Origin: Zingiber officinale
Lineage: Eukaryota; Streptophyta; Magnoliopsida; Zingiberales; Zingiberaceae
Direction of reading: 5' to 3'
DNA length: 64,000 nucleotides
NCBI RefSeq assembly: GCF_018446385.1
Contig: NC_055996.1
Span: 126,019,750-126,083,749 of the forward strand
The notes under the pieces were generated by a model. It was not told where the DNA came from and ran no database searches. It saw only the letters and a program-made list of their open reading frames with translations. Shown piece by piece: positions 1-11,600 of the stretch. A program made the translations under genes and the position numbers. Each line of letters starts with the position of its first letter. The first letter of the stretch is position 1.

Positions 1-1551
1 TTTATAAAAAGGAAATTCAATAAATTAAAATCTTTCTTTTAACATGTGGATAAAAAGAAAGTTATCTCTAAAAATTAAAATCTCTTTTAATCTACAAATA
101 AGGAAAGATATCAAATCTTTTCTTAATCTTTTGTAGAAACTTATAAAAGAGAATATTTAATTTTAAACTATCTTTTAAATCATGAACATGGTTAAAAAGG
201 AAAGTTTTCTTAAAATTTAAAATCCTTCTTTAAACAACAAATAAGGAAAGATTTCAAATTTTAAACTCTTTTTTAAACATGTAGATAATTTTACAAATAA
301 GGAAAGTTTTTACCAAAAAATTAAAACCATCCTTTTAAACTACAAATAAGGAAAGAGATTAATCTCTTCTCTTAATCTTTTGTAGAAAGTTATAAAAGGA
401 AATTTTTAATTTTTAAACTCTCTTTTAAAATCATAATATCCACATAAGAAATAATTTTAATAAAAATCCTTTTTAATATTCTAGTGGCCGGCCACCTAAG
501 CTTGGGACCCAAGCTTTGGCCGGCCACCTACATGGCTCATCCACTTGGTCTTGGCCGGCCCTAGCTTGGGTTCCAAGCTAGCTTGGCCGGCCCCATTGGA
601 TGGGTAAGAAGGTGGGTATGCGGTGGGTATAAATCTCTATATACTAGAGGCTACGATAGGGACCGAGAGGAGGAATTGGTTTTGGTCTCTCGATGAAATT
701 AAGCATCCCGTGTTCGCCCTGAACACACAACTTAATTTCATCAATAATAATTCATTCCACTAAAGAACTATTATTGAACTACCGCACCAATCCCAAATTA
801 CATTTTGGGCTCCTTCTTATTATGAGTGTGTTAGTCTCCACGTGTTTAAGATAACAAATGTCCACTAATTAAGTAAGTTAATGACAACTCACTTAATTAA
901 TATCTAGCTCAAGAGTAGTACCACTCAACTTCATCATCATGTCGGACTAAGTCCACCTGCAGGGTTTAACATGACAATCCTTATGAGCTCCTCTTGGGGA
1001 CATTCTCAACCTAGATTACTAGGACACAATTTCCTTCTATAATCAACAACACACACTATAAGTGATATCATTTCCCAACTTATCGGGCTTATTGATTCAT
1101 CGAACTAAATCTCACCCATTGATAAATTAAAGAAATAAATATCAAATATATGTGCTTGTTATTATATTAGGATTAAGAGCACACACTTCCATAATAACTG
1201 AGGTCTTTGTTCCTTCATAAAGTCAGTATAAAAGGAACGACCTCAAATGGTCCTACTCAATACACTCTAAGTGTACTAGTGTAATTATATAGTTAAGATA
1301 AACTAATACCTAATTACACTACGACCTTCCAATGGTTTGTTCCTTTCCATTATGGTCGTGAGCTACTGTTTATAATTTATAAGGTACTGATAACATGATC
1401 CTCTGTGTGTGACACCACCCACCATGTTATCTACAATATAAATTAATTGAACAACTACATTTATCATAAATGTAGACATTTGACCAATGTGATTCTTATT
1501 TCTAGATAAATGTTTATACCAAAAGCTTGGCTTTTAGTATACACTCTAACA
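1..1551 (-). mobile_element. Partial LTR of long-LTR copia family A, cut by the window start
   Basis: This stretch aligns base for base, with few differences, to the last 1.55 kb of the two LTRs at 5952-8634 and 13159-15845 and stops at the same terminal ACTCTAACA. After base 1551 the sequence becomes the LTR tail of copia element B (ACCCAGGTCAACC...), so this copy sits inside the left LTR of B, 35 bases from its end. Its other end is outside the window, so it may be a solo LTR or the end of a whole element. It holds a 12-base palindrome at 484-495, a 19-base palindrome at 498-516 and a long hairpin at 692-742. Confidence 0.9.
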
Positions 1552-1586
1552 ACCCAGGTCAACCTTGACCTAAGGTTGCACCAACA
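1552..1586 (-). repeat. Visible end of the left (3') LTR of element B
   Basis: These 35 bases match the last 35 bases of the right LTR of B (16526-16560) with a few changes. The rest of the LTR lies to the left, beyond the inserted A-family LTR and outside the window. Confidence 0.75.
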
Positions 1587-2010
1587 ATTTTCCCCTTTTT
1601 GATGTTTGACAAAAACCATAATCAAGTTAGGTTAACCCGATAACCTAACTTAGGTTTTCCAATAGTTCTCCAATGTTCTTCCTTGAACATTCTCTGAACA
1701 TTCTCCCCAAACTCCAATGTTCTTCCTTGAACATTCTCTGGACATTCTCCCCCTTTTTGACACACATCAAAAGGAGTGAATCAAGGTCAAGAGTTTCTTC
1801 CTAATGAAAGTCTCATACCTTTCATTGAAACCCTTAATTTCCCCCTAGATACTAAAATCAACAATCAACTTAGTGATAATCACTTATTAAAAAAAACTTG
1901 ACGAGCAAAAATTCCCCCTAAAAGTCAACTCCCCCTTGACCATTAGGTAAAACTCCCCCTAAAGGTCAACTCCTCCTTGACCATTACACCAACAATGTCT
2001 TGGAGAGTTT
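1587..2010 (-). other. Primary and repeated purine-rich tracts of element B
   Basis: On the minus strand, CATCAAAAAGGGGAAAAT (1604-1587) directly precedes the 3' LTR and is the expected plus-strand priming tract of an LTR retrotransposon. Several similar tracts follow within about 400 bases, seen on the plus strand as TCTCCCC, TCTCCCCCTTTTTGAC, TTTCCCCCTAG, TTCCCCCTAAAAG, ACTCCCCCTTGACC and ACTCCCCCTAAAGG between 1690 and 1960. Two roughly 40-base units around 1669-1752 are direct repeats. Confidence 0.6.
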
Positions 2011-2087
2011 CAACCATTTAGAAATCTAAAACACTAACTTCCATAGCTGAAATTTCAAACAACAGTCGAAAATCAACATTTTGGCAC

Positions 2088-2216
2088 GCTCTGATCGGTC
2101 ACCAGACCGATCAGGACTCCACTGGATCGGTCACCAGACCGATCCACACTGCCCTGGATCGGTCCAGTGACCGATCCAGACTTCCCTGGACCGATCAGAA
2201 TCTTCTCTGATCGGTC
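2088..2216. repeat. Four hairpin-forming GATCGGTC...GACCGATC units
   Basis: Each unit is an inverted repeat with an 8-9 base stem (GGATCGGTC and GACCGATCC) and a loop of a few bases, at about 2093, 2124, 2157 and 2190. The same motif occurs five times in the LTR of the same element (5551-5760). The units lie in the non-coding tail downstream of gag. Confidence 0.85.
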
Positions 2217-3330
2217 CATAATTCTCTGATAAGAATTTCTGATTTTTCTCCCGAAATTCAGAAACCCCTAAAAAATTACAGAAAATTCCAAAAATTATAA
2301 AATTTTGATGATACATTCCTCATAACATATATTATCATGGAAAAATAGTTTTCTATGAAAATAACTCCCATTTTTTAATCTTGATACAAAGTTCGAAAGA
2401 CTTTGAAATAGCTCAAGGTTAATCCATCTTTGTATCCACTTGCTCAATGATGAATGCTATCACTAGAAAAGCTTCATCAAGGTTTTTCAAATCAATTTTG
2501 AAATGATCTTAAACCATTCAATTTAGGACCACAATCTTAGGGCTAAATGTACATGACTTGTACGCAAGTTTTCCCTATGATCCTCAATTTCGAATTAGGC
2601 TCATCTAGGTACAAAAACTATGCACCTTGATCCTAACTCATCATCCTAATATCTCACACACATCTAAGGTGTATCAAACACATCCAAGTCAATTTTGATG
2701 TGAGATATGGGTTTAGGTCATCTTAAGCTAAGTTCTGATGCATTTTCTAAACAACAATTAGATCTCCATATCAAATTGTGTTTTTATCCTTAAATCAATT
2801 TAATTGATCATAAATGCAAGAGATGATGACATGACATAAAATAATATCATAAGTGGAAATATGTGCCAATGTCATGATGTCATGACATAAAGTATGAAAC
2901 TTAAATAAGGCATGACATATAACTAACCTAAGTATTATCATGACATTTCAAATGATAATAAGTTAAATATGATGTCATGGCATGGCATATGGCAAACAAT
3001 ATATGACAAATAACATATAAAAGTATAGAAAATACCTAATTCTAGCCTTAGTTGTTATTTTTGATAATTTTGATCATTTTGCCATAAATTTTATATTCCT
3101 AAGTGTAATAGACCTAAAATCATATACTAAAGATTTTTAGATCACTATGTGCCAATTAGATTGATCCTAGAAAACTCCTCAAATGTGGTTGGCACATCCT
3201 AATCACCTTAGGAATAATTTTTAATTTCATTTTCAAGGCTTGATCACACCTTGAAAATTCCTAAAATGCCACCTTTTGCCATGAGTAGGTTAACTACCTA
3301 TCCAATTAAGGTTGACACACCCTAAACCAT
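2217..3330. other. Non-coding tail of element B
   Basis: AT-rich sequence between the hairpin units and the end of gag. It repeats short motifs around ATGACAT/CATGACAT (2830-3000) but I see no coding frame or domain. In an autonomous copia element this interval would hold pol; none is recognisable here on either strand. Confidence 0.6.
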
Positions 3331-4805
3331 CTAGCGTGAAGTAATCACGCTCCTAGCAACCCAATACCTATTTGAGCTCATTGGGTTCACTAAATATTCA
3401 CTAGGGATGACTTCCCTAGCAACCCTCCTAATGACCCTCCTAGGTTTTAAAGCCTTGGTCATTTGGGACTCATCAAGATCAACTCTAGGGGTGACTCCCC
3501 TTGTGACCTTGGTGATGGTCTTCTTAGCCCTAGGTCTTGTTCCATAATCGAATGGAACATTATGATAAGCGGGCTTGACCACTTGAGACTTAGGTTTGTG
3601 ACCCGAACCTCTCATGTCCTTGGGCTTTGATTTTTGACCCTTAGACCCTAGAGTTGACTTCTCCAAATTCTTAAGAGCATTTTCTAAAGTGTCAAGTCTT
3701 GACCTCAAGACTTGATTTTCCTTCTTTAATACCTCAAGCTTTAATTTTCCATTTTTCTTTGAGGTATTCCTAGGCATATGTCTAGTTGTTTTGGGATTCC
3801 TATCTAGGTTTTCCTTAACCTTAGATGAGTTAACTCTAGGGTTGACATTTCTAGCATTGTCCTTATCTAGGCTAACATGTTTGGCACCTAAGCACATGTA
3901 TCGGTTTCTATGGTTATCATGCTTATCATTATTGACAATTGCAATAAAACTACTAGCATGTGTCTTATTAGAATTGCAAGAATGTGCCTTAAAGGATACC
4001 TTAGGGTTTACCTTAGCTCCCCCCATAGATGTGCTTGGTCTCTTGTCCTTGTGAGGTTGCCTCCCCCTTGGACATTGACTCCTATAATGTCCCCTTTGCT
4101 TGCATTGAAAGCACACCACGTGCTCTTTACCCTTGCGTATCGGGACTCCGGCTTCCTTGACTTTTGGTGCCGGTGGAGTCTTCTTAATCCTCTTTGGACA
4201 TTTACTTTTGTAATGCCCATATTCCCTACACTCAAAGCACATTATATGTAATTTACTTGAAATTAAGTTGCTTGAGTTACCTAGGGTTGAGGATGGATAT
4301 AAGTTCTCTCCTTCATCCCTTCCGGAGGTAGAGGCTTCTTCTTCTTGCTCCAGTCTTGAAGAAGAACTCTCCTCCTCTTCTTCCTTAGATGTTGAGTAGC
4401 CCTCAACTTATAATTCCATACCTCCATGATGTGAGCTACTTGGCTCACTTGACTCCTGTTCATGACATGAATTGGAGCTCTCCTCATGAAACTTAGCCAA
4501 GTTGTTCCACAACTCCTTGGCATTGTTGTATCCACCTATCTTACACAAGATATCATTAGGTAATGAAAATTCAAAGATTTTCGTTACCTCGTCGTTGATT
4601 ATGGATTGGTGGATTTGTTCCTTCGTCCACTTCTTCTTCTCGAGAGGTTCTCCTTCTTTATCCACCGGAGGAATAAAACTACTTGTACACAATTCCAATT
4701 TACTAGGTTAGTCATAAGAAAATACTTCATTCTTACCTTCCGATACGCGAAGTCATCGCGATCGTAGAAGGGTGGAATCGTGACGTCTTTTCCAAGTTGA
4801 TCCAT
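3331..4805 (-). pseudogene. copia-type Gag with two CCHC zinc knuckles (frame-broken)
   Basis: Gag of element B, which would form the particle and bind the element's RNA. The likely start is at 4805 (MDQLGKDVTIPPFYD), followed by a UBN2/copia-gag-like region with the motif LPNDILCKIGGYNNAKELWN around 4500-4570, and two zinc knuckles of the form CX2CX4HX4C at about 4240-4200 (CFECREYGHYKSKC) and 4125-4080 (CFQCKQRGHYRSQC). The basic, coiled C-terminal part runs to 3331. The reading frame changes near 4700 and again near 4280, so at least two frameshifts or a deletion break it. No catalytic domain follows. The gag assignment is firm; the exact original start is less so. Confidence 0.82.
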
Positions 4806-4853
4806 TCTCTAGCTCGTGCTCCCTCGGGTGTCAATCCGACGAAGAGCGACCTC

Positions 4854-4865
4854 GCTCTGATACCA
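4854..4865 (-). other. Primer binding site of element B
   Basis: The minus strand reads TGGTATCAGAGC, the standard copia site complementary to the 3' end of initiator methionine tRNA. It lies two bases from the LTR boundary (TGTTAGG at 4868), which fixes the element's orientation. Confidence 0.92.
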
Positions 4866-5469
4866 CTTGTTAGGACCTTCGGATGGCTAGAGAGGGGGGT
4901 GTGAATAGTCGACCACAAATTCACGTTTCTTCCTACAATTTTAGTTAGCGCAGCGAAAATAAAAGATAGAAACGAAACAGGAGAATATCAAACCTCAAAC
5001 GCGACGATATAACGAGGTTCGGAGATGATACTCCTACTCCTCGGCGTATCCGTAAGGTGGACGAATCCTATCAATCCGTTGGTGGATGAGACCCTGGAAA
5101 ACTGGCTAATAAAAACTCCTTCTGGGTGGAGAAACCTCGCCACAATCTCTCTTGCAACAGCAAGATCGGAGTACAAAGATAAAGCAAGAAGCCAAGAATA
5201 ATATGAATGTAAAAACACTAGTTTGCTTGTCTTCTCGTCGACTGGTGATGAAGCAACCACTTCACGGATGCCAACAACAACAGCAACTGATCAGTTGGAG
5301 TCCAGCCGAGGGAAGCTCACACGAAGCTTCAGCAGTGGAGAGCTCAACAAAGCTCAGATCGCAGGAGCAAGAAGAAGTCAACCTACCTATAGAGGCCCTC
5401 CACCTCTTGATTTATATGAACCTGCGAAGAAGAAGACACAGACACAGAAATCTAGCCGTTGTGACTCAA

Positions 5470-5760
5470 CGGCTAGACCTGGACCGATCAGGCTCCACCC
5501 TGATCGATCCAGGACGGATCTGATCGATCAGGGGACCGATCAGGACCTAGGCTGATCGGTCCCCAGACCGATCAGGCCATAGGTGGATCGGTCCACAGAC
5601 CGATCCCTCCTATTCCTTCTCCCAATCTTTTTGGTTACTGATCGGTCACCAGACCGATCAGATGACCCACAGTGAGAATCAGTGCATCACTGGATCGGTC
5701 AGCAGACCGATCCAGATACCCATAGTATCACTGGATCGGTCAGCAGACCGATCCAATTTC
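5470..5760. repeat. Cluster of GATCGGTC...GACCGATC hairpins in the LTR of B
   Basis: Five clear inverted repeats, at about 5551, 5582, 5637, 5691 and 5730, each with a stem of GATCGGTC/GACCGATC and a 2-4 base loop. They are preceded by looser GATC-rich repeats at 5485-5550. The motif is the same as at 2088-2216. Confidence 0.85.
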
Positions 5761-5779
5761 CTAGCCTTAAACCCTAAAG

Positions 5780-5951
5780 TCTTCCTGATCTAGAGAACGA
5801 GCTACCGAGTCCTCTCTGGCCTAGTCCGGAGAACGAGCTACCGAGCCCTCTCTGACCTAGTCCGGAGAACGAGCTGCCGAGCCCTCTCCGACTTCGTCCG
5901 GTCCAGAGAACGAGCTACCGAGCCCTCTCTGACCTAGTCCGAAGAACGAGC
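5780..5951. repeat. Minisatellite of about 36-40 bp (left half)
   Basis: Tandem units beginning GAACGAGCTACCGAGCCCTC and continuing TCTGACCTAGTCCGGA, with variants reading CCGACTTCGTCCGGTCCA. The array was cut in two by element A and resumes at 15846. Confidence 0.88.
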
Positions 5952-8634
5952 TGTTGGTTGCTACTCGGAAAACCTAGAGGTTCCACTGTACAAAAATTTT
6001 GTACAAAGGTCTGAACCTTTTCCTAGCTACCATGTGTTCTTTTAAATTAAATTTTGGATCGCCTGCGGAACTTAACACGTTTGATCCAAAACTTAATCTA
6101 TTCGTTCTTTTAGGTTTTGACTTGGGTCTCCTGCGGAACTTAACACGTTCGACCCAAATCACCTTAAGTTATTAATTCCATTAAATATTAATTTCCATAA
6201 TTGGTTCCCAGTACTAACGTGGCGAGGCACATGGCCTTCTTGGATATGGGAGCAACCACCACCGACTAGACAAAACCTTTTATAGAAAGGTAATATTTAA
6301 TTTCCTAAAATAACTTTAGGTTAACCGAAAAGAACAATCAAATCACAAGGAAAAGAAAAAACAAAAGAACACAACATCGAAAAACATATTCAAAATTCTA
6401 GAATCGTAAGCCTCTTGTATTTGGTATTATTTCCATAAATAACTAGCATGATGCAGAAAGGAAAAATTACTAGTTATACCTTCTAAAAGACCTCTTGATC
6501 TTCTACCGTATTCCTCTTCTAACCTCGGACGTTGTGTGGACAACGATCTTCCGAGATGAGAACCACCAAGTACCTTCTTCTTCCTTACAAGTTTCGGCCA
6601 CCACAATTCTCCAAGAGAAGTAGAGGTCCGGCCACCACCACCAAGCTCCAAGGGATGCAAGAAACAAAGCCACCTTTCTCTCCTTCTTCTCCTAGCTAGA
6701 ACCGGCCACCATCAAGAGCTCCAAGAGAGGTTGCCGCCGGCCATAAGAAGAAGAGAAGAGGAAGAAGCTAGGGCCGGCCACCAAGGAGAAAAAGAGAGGA
6801 GAAGAATAATAGAGTTGATCACCCATGAAGGCACCTCTACCCCCTCTTTTATAATCCTTGGTCTTGGCAAATAAGGAAATTTAATTAAAAACTTCCTTAA
6901 TTATTTTGTCATGAAAAAGAAAATTTTATTTAATTAAAAATAATTTCCTTTTACAAATACAATGGCCGGCCACACTTCTCCACAAATCAAGGAAAGTTTT
7001 AATTAAAACAAAATTAAAACTTCCTAATTTGTTTCTAGAAATTTATAAAAATTTCTCCAATAATTTTATCCCTTCATGATTGGTTAATAAAAAGGAAATT
7101 TTATAAATTAAAATTTTTCTTTTAAACATGTGGATAAAAAGAAAGTTATCTCTAAAAATTAAAATCTCTTTTAATCTACAAATAAGGAAAGATATCAAAT
7201 CTTTTCTTAATCTTTTGTAGAAACTTATAAAAGAGAATATTTAATTTTAAACTCTCTTTTAAATCATGAACATGATTAAAAAGGAAAGTTTTCTTAAAAT
7301 TTAAAATCCACCTTTAATCAACAAATAAGGAAAGATTTCAAATTTTAAACTCTCTTTTAAACATGTAGATGATTTACAAATAAGGAAAGTTTTTACCAAA
7401 AATTAAAACCATCCTTTTAAACTACAAATAAGGAAAGAGATTAATCTCTTCTCTTAATCTTTTGTAGAAAGCTATAAAAGGAAATTTTAATTTTTAAACT
7501 CTCTTTTAAAATCATGATATCCACATAAGAAATAATTTTAATAAAAATCCTTTTTAATATTCTAGTGGTCGGCCACCTAAGCTTGGGACCCAAGCTTTGG
7601 CCGGCCACCTACATGGCTCATCCATTTGGTCTTGGCTGGCCCTAGCTTGGGTTCCAAGCTAGCTTGGCCGACCCCATTGGATGGGTAAGAAGGTGGGTAT
7701 GCGGTGGGTATAAATCTCTATATACTAGAGGCTACGATAGGGACCGAGAGGAGGAATTGGTTTTGGTCTCCCGATGAAATTAAGCATCCCGTGTTCGCCC
7801 CGAACACACAACTTAATTTCATCAATAATAATTCATTCCACTAAAGAACTATTATTGAACTACCGCACCAATCCCAAATTACATTTTGGGCTCCTTCTTA
7901 TTATGAGTGTGTTAGTCTCCCTGTGTTTAAGATAACAAATGTCCACTAATTAAGTAAGTTACTGACAACTCACTTAATTAATATCTAGCTCCAAGAGTAG
8001 TACCACTCAACTTCATCGTCATGTCGGACTATGTCCACCTGCAGGGTTTAACATGACAATCCTTATGAGCTCCTCTTGAGGACATTCTCAACCTAGATCA
8101 CTAGGACACAGTTTCCTTCTATAATCAACAACACACACTATAAGTGATATCATTTCCCAACTTATCGGGCTTATTGATTCATCGAACTAAATCTCACCCA
8201 TTGATAAATTAAAGAAATAAATATCAAATATATGTGCTTGTTATTATATTAGGATTAAGAGCGCACACTTCCATAATAACTGAGGTCTTTGTTTCTTTAT
8301 AAAGTCAGTATAAAAGAAACGACCTCTAATGGTCCTACTCAATACACTCCAAGTGTACTAGTGTAATTATATAGTTAAGATAAACTAATACATAATTACA
8401 CTACGACCTTCCAATGGTTTCTTCCTTTCCATTTTAGTCGTGAGCTACTGTTTATAATTTATAAGGAAACCGATAACATGATCTTCTGCGTGTGACACCA
8501 CACACCATGTTATCTGCAATATAAATTAATTGAACAACTACATTTATCATAAATGTAGACATTTGACCAATGTGATTCTTATTTCTAGATAAATGTTTAT
8601 ACCAAAAGCTAGGCTTTTAGTATACACTCTAACA
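5952..8634 (-). repeat. 3' LTR of element A
   Basis: A TATA-like box on the minus strand (ATTATAAAAGAGGGGG, about 6848-6862) is followed by a CT-rich stretch, giving a U3 of roughly 1.8 kb. The LTR includes an A/T-rich block of repeated ACAAATAAGGAAAG units (7080-7560), palindromes near 7565-7600 and the hairpin at 7773-7823. No coding sequence is recognised. Compared with the other LTR it is nearly identical except for a patch at about 6830-6985. Confidence 0.93.
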
Positions 8635-8645
8635 ATCTCCCACTT
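8635..8645 (-). other. Polypurine tract of element A
   Basis: The minus strand reads AAGTGGGAGAT directly before the 3' LTR, the position and composition expected of a copia plus-strand primer. Confidence 0.8.
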
Positions 8646-11600
8646 ATACTAAAAGACTATGCTGCCCTGCCATACATCTGATTCCCAACCCTTCAACATG
8701 CCCATCAAAAGCTCTTGCCTTAAGGACCTTAGTGAAAGGATCTATAGGTCATCACCTGATGCAATCTAGGCGGCAACAACTTCTCCTCGTTTATACGATT
8801 TCTCGTATTGGGTGGTACTTGCGCTCTATTGTGTTTACTTGCCTTATAGACTTATGGTTTCTTCGAGTTTGCTACTGCACCAACATTATTACAATAAATT
8901 GTAATAATCTTTGGACAAATCAGAAATCATTTCTAAGTCTATCTTGAGGTTATTGAGTCATTCAGCTTTTATGGCTACCTCAGAGGCTTGTCATATACTA
9001 AACTTCTATGGTGGAGTCCAGAAAAACACCTATGCTTATCACTCTTCCATAGTTATGACTTTACCTCCTAAAGTAAACACAAAACCCCGAGGTTGACTTA
9101 TTATTGTCCCTATCCGATTGGAAGTCAAAATCCATACAACCCACAAGGACCAAATTAACTGCCTTGTAAGCTAACATATAATCTCTAGTACCTCTAAGGT
9201 ACTTCAATATATGCTTTACTGCAGTCCACTGTCCTTGTCTAGAGTTACCTTGTTATCTGCTAACTATGCCCTTGGCAAAACAGATTTCTGATCTCGTGCA
9301 TAGCATACATTAGGCTTCTGTCAGCCGAAGCATAAAGAACTGCCTTTATTTCCTTTATCTCCTTTGATGTCTACAGAGACATATCTTTAGATAAAGTTAC
9401 TCTATCCTGAAAAGGTAAGAAACCTTTCTTGGAGTTTTGTATGCTTAAAACGAGCAAGGATTTTTTCGATGTATGAAACTTGGGATAAGTAAAATATTCT
9501 TTTCTTGCGATCCCTTATTACTTTGATCTCAAGAATATATACATTCTCTCAAGTCCTTCATATCGAATTGTTTGGACAACCATACCCTTACTTCTGACAA
9601 CACTTTGATATTGTTTCCAACTACCAAAATGTTATCTACGTATAGTACAAGAAATACCACCACGTTTCCATCACGCCTTTTGTATACACAAGACTTATCC
9701 GGTTACTAAATAAATCCATAGGTCTGGATTACTTTGATAAACCGGATGTTCCAAGACCTTGAAGCTTTGCCTCAGTCCATAGATTGATTGAGCTTACACA
9801 AGATGCTCTTAGCCCTTTGCAATGAACCCTTCTGGTTGCTTTATATGGATGCTTTCTTCAAGACTTCCATTAAGGAATGCTGTCTTGACATCCACTTGCC
9901 AAATAGATAAAAGAATCCGGATAGATTTTAGCATGACTACCAGTGAAAAAAGTTTCCTTTTTCATCAAGCCTTGCTCTGAAGGTTTCTACCTTCCTGTCT
10001 ATCCTTCTTTTCCTATTATAGACCTTTTACACCCAAAGGCTTTTACACCATTTGGTGGTTCTACAAGCTTCCAGATTTTATTAGAATACATATATTCTAA
10101 TTCTGTTATTCATTACTCTTTGCCAAGATGCTGCATCTTTATCTTGGAGTGCTTCATCATATGAACGGAGATCAGGTTCATGTCCTTCAGGGATCGAGTC
10201 CAAAAACTCTCCCAAAACATGAATCTTTTTAGGTTGCTTAACAACCCTCCCACTATGACAAGACACTTTCTGTAATTGTGTATCATTTGTGATACGTGTT
10301 GCAGTTTCCTTGTGGTATCTCATCTTATACAGTTGGTACTAGATTAGACATATCTTTTATTATTTCCTTAAGAACAAATTTACTTATGAGCACGTGGTTC
10401 CTAATATAGTCATTTTCTAAAAATCAGTCATTGATGCTAACAATGACCTTCTGATTTTTAAGACTATAAACCTTCTTTTGTTTATCTAGGATAACTTACA
10501 AACAAGTGAACTCCTATCCAACTTATCATTGTCTCTCTTTAACATATGTGCTGGATTACCCGAATCCGAATATGCTTCAAAAATAGGTTTTCACCTATTC
10601 AGCAATTCTATATGAGTAGAGAGTTCTAACTTGGAAGGTACTATGTTCACTTTCGTTTTCAGAGTTTATCCTTAAAACAAATTTGATAATTTTCTGAATA
10701 ACTCATCATCTATCTAATTATTCCATAAGAGTCCTTTACCTTCTTTCTACTACACCATTCTGTTGGGGTGTACCAGATGCAGTTAGTTGGGATTGAAATC
10801 CAACTTCTGATAAGTGACTCCTAAAATCTCTCAAGAGGTACTTGCCACTACGATCTTCCATAGTGACTTTTTACTTTAACATTTCTCCGCATCAACCTTG
10901 TACTCTTTGAACTAATCAAAGTACTTAGTCTTGCGGTACATTAAGTAAATTTATTTGTATCTTGAATAGTTGTCTATAGACAAAATATTCAATACTACCT
11001 CTTGTCTGGATAGTCATAGGATCACACAAATCAGAATGAACCGATTTCAACATATCTTTGACTCCATACCCCTTGGACTTAAAAGCTTCTTGGTTATTTT
11101 CCTTCCAAGTAAGACTCGTAGGTTGGAAAGATTTCCACTACTAATGAACCCAAAAGTTCATCAGCTACCAATGAATCCTACTCAAGTATAACCTAGCTTT
11201 TAGATGTCAAAGATATAATTGGTTCATTTCCGAAGGTTGCTTTCTCTTAAAATTAGAAGATGTGTTACTAATTTCCATTTGTTGCATCGTGGGAGTTATT
11301 GGATTATAAATTGTCAACCACCATACCAGAATAGATAACTTTCCTATTTTTCTTGATAACAACTTTGTTATCAAAATAGACACAATATCTATAATAGTTT
11401 AGAAACTGAAGTCAGGTTCTTTCTAAACTTGGTACGTAAAGATAATTACTTAAAATCCATATTTTATTCTTATCAAAGGATAAACATCTCCCACTGCAAT
11501 AGCTACCACTTTTACAGTAGTGCCCATGTGGACGGTGATTTACCTTTCATTTAGTTGTCGGGTTTCCTGGAACCCTGCAATGAATTGCAGACATGATTAA

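Larger units (their letters stand above)
4868..5951 (-). repeat. 5' LTR of element B, first part
   Basis: Begins TGTTAGGACC next to the primer binding site and runs until it is cut by element A at 5952. The rest is at 15846-16560. A TATA-like motif on the minus strand (CATATAAATC, near 5408-5418) is a plausible promoter core. The LTR contains five GATCGGTC hairpins and the start of a minisatellite. Open frames on the plus strand here show no known domain. Confidence 0.8.

Noticed and set aside
5152-5555. Plus-strand frames of 110-123 codons in the LTR of copia B
   Set aside because: Opposite to the element's coding strand, inside the LTR with GATC hairpins, and without any domain.
5470-5760. 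Regularly spaced GATCGGTC repeats considered as a CRISPR-like array
   Set aside because: Spacing is irregular, spacers are related to each other, the motif is a self-complementary hairpin inside a plant LTR, and no cas genes exist nearby.
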